Source: CAXXOK01 sp036759125
GTDB taxonomy: Bacteria; Bacillota; Clostridia; Christensenellales; Aristaeellaceae
NCBI GenBank assembly: GCA_036759125.1
Contig: DAIOVG010000057.1
Coordinates: 1 to 14,677, forward strand
Reading direction: 5' to 3'
Length of the DNA: 14,677 bases
A model generated the notes under the pieces. It was not told the origin of the DNA. It saw only the letters and a list, made by a program, of their open reading frames with translations, and did not search any database. Below, in pieces: positions 14,676-14,677 of this stretch. A program made the translations under genes and the position numbers. Positions within the stretch are counted from its first letter, which is position 1, and each line of letters starts with the position of its first letter.

Positions 14676-14677
14676 CT

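Overview
The window looks like the early replication and gene-regulation module of a Bacillota (Firmicutes, clostridial-type) prophage, or of a phage-derived mobile element, flanked by accessory genes. The basis is gene content and strong GGAGG-type ribosome sites. The order SNF2-type helicase, small phage proteins, family A DNA polymerase, AEP primase/SF3 helicase, VRR-NUC nuclease and DUF1492-type regulator is characteristic of such phages. No integrase, terminase or structural gene is visible, so prophage, phage and integrative element cannot be separated.

Layout. Positions 1-45 hold the last 15 codons of a + strand gene, followed by a strong terminator. On the minus strand, an AT-richer pair follows: a PLD-family nuclease (105-1268) and a DUF6076-like zinc-cluster protein (1327-2610). 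An intergenic region at 2611-2811 carries two divergent sigma-A-type promoters and an inverted repeat. From 2812 to 11991 a GC-richer + strand gene train runs almost without gaps: a helicase broken by two frameshifts, a coiled-coil protein, a Cys-rich protein, DNA polymerase, a deoxyribosyltransferase-like protein, primase-helicase, a structured AT-rich spacer, VRR-NUC, DUF1492-like regulator and a small unknown protein. After a 144-bp leader come a complete S-adenosylmethionine synthetase (12136-13314) and a zinc-ribbon protein (13390-13899). These converge on a minus-strand gamma-glutamylcyclotransferase-like gene (14060-14500) and the 3' end of another minus-strand gene, across a hairpin terminator.

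How the parts fit. Polymerase, primase-helicase and nuclease form a nearly self-contained replication set. The 10.5-10.74 kb spacer, with iteron-like copies around an AT-rich long hairpin, is a candidate origin or structured RNA. MetK would raise SAM supply, plausibly for a methyltransferase outside the window. The DUF1492-like protein is a candidate regulator of later genes.

Most unusual signals: (1) an 11-base motif GATTTGARAGC and close variants, about a dozen copies between 11.36 and 14.52 kb, always reading on the + strand regardless of gene direction, in coding DNA, ribosome-site regions and a terminator loop; it makes the minus-strand cyclotransferase-like protein carry Ser-Gln-Ile-Lys three times. 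(2) The three-tier inverted repeat and iteron-like copies between primase and VRR-NUC. (3) A helicase gene with +1 lesions before and exactly at its Walker A codons, although its downstream motifs are intact.
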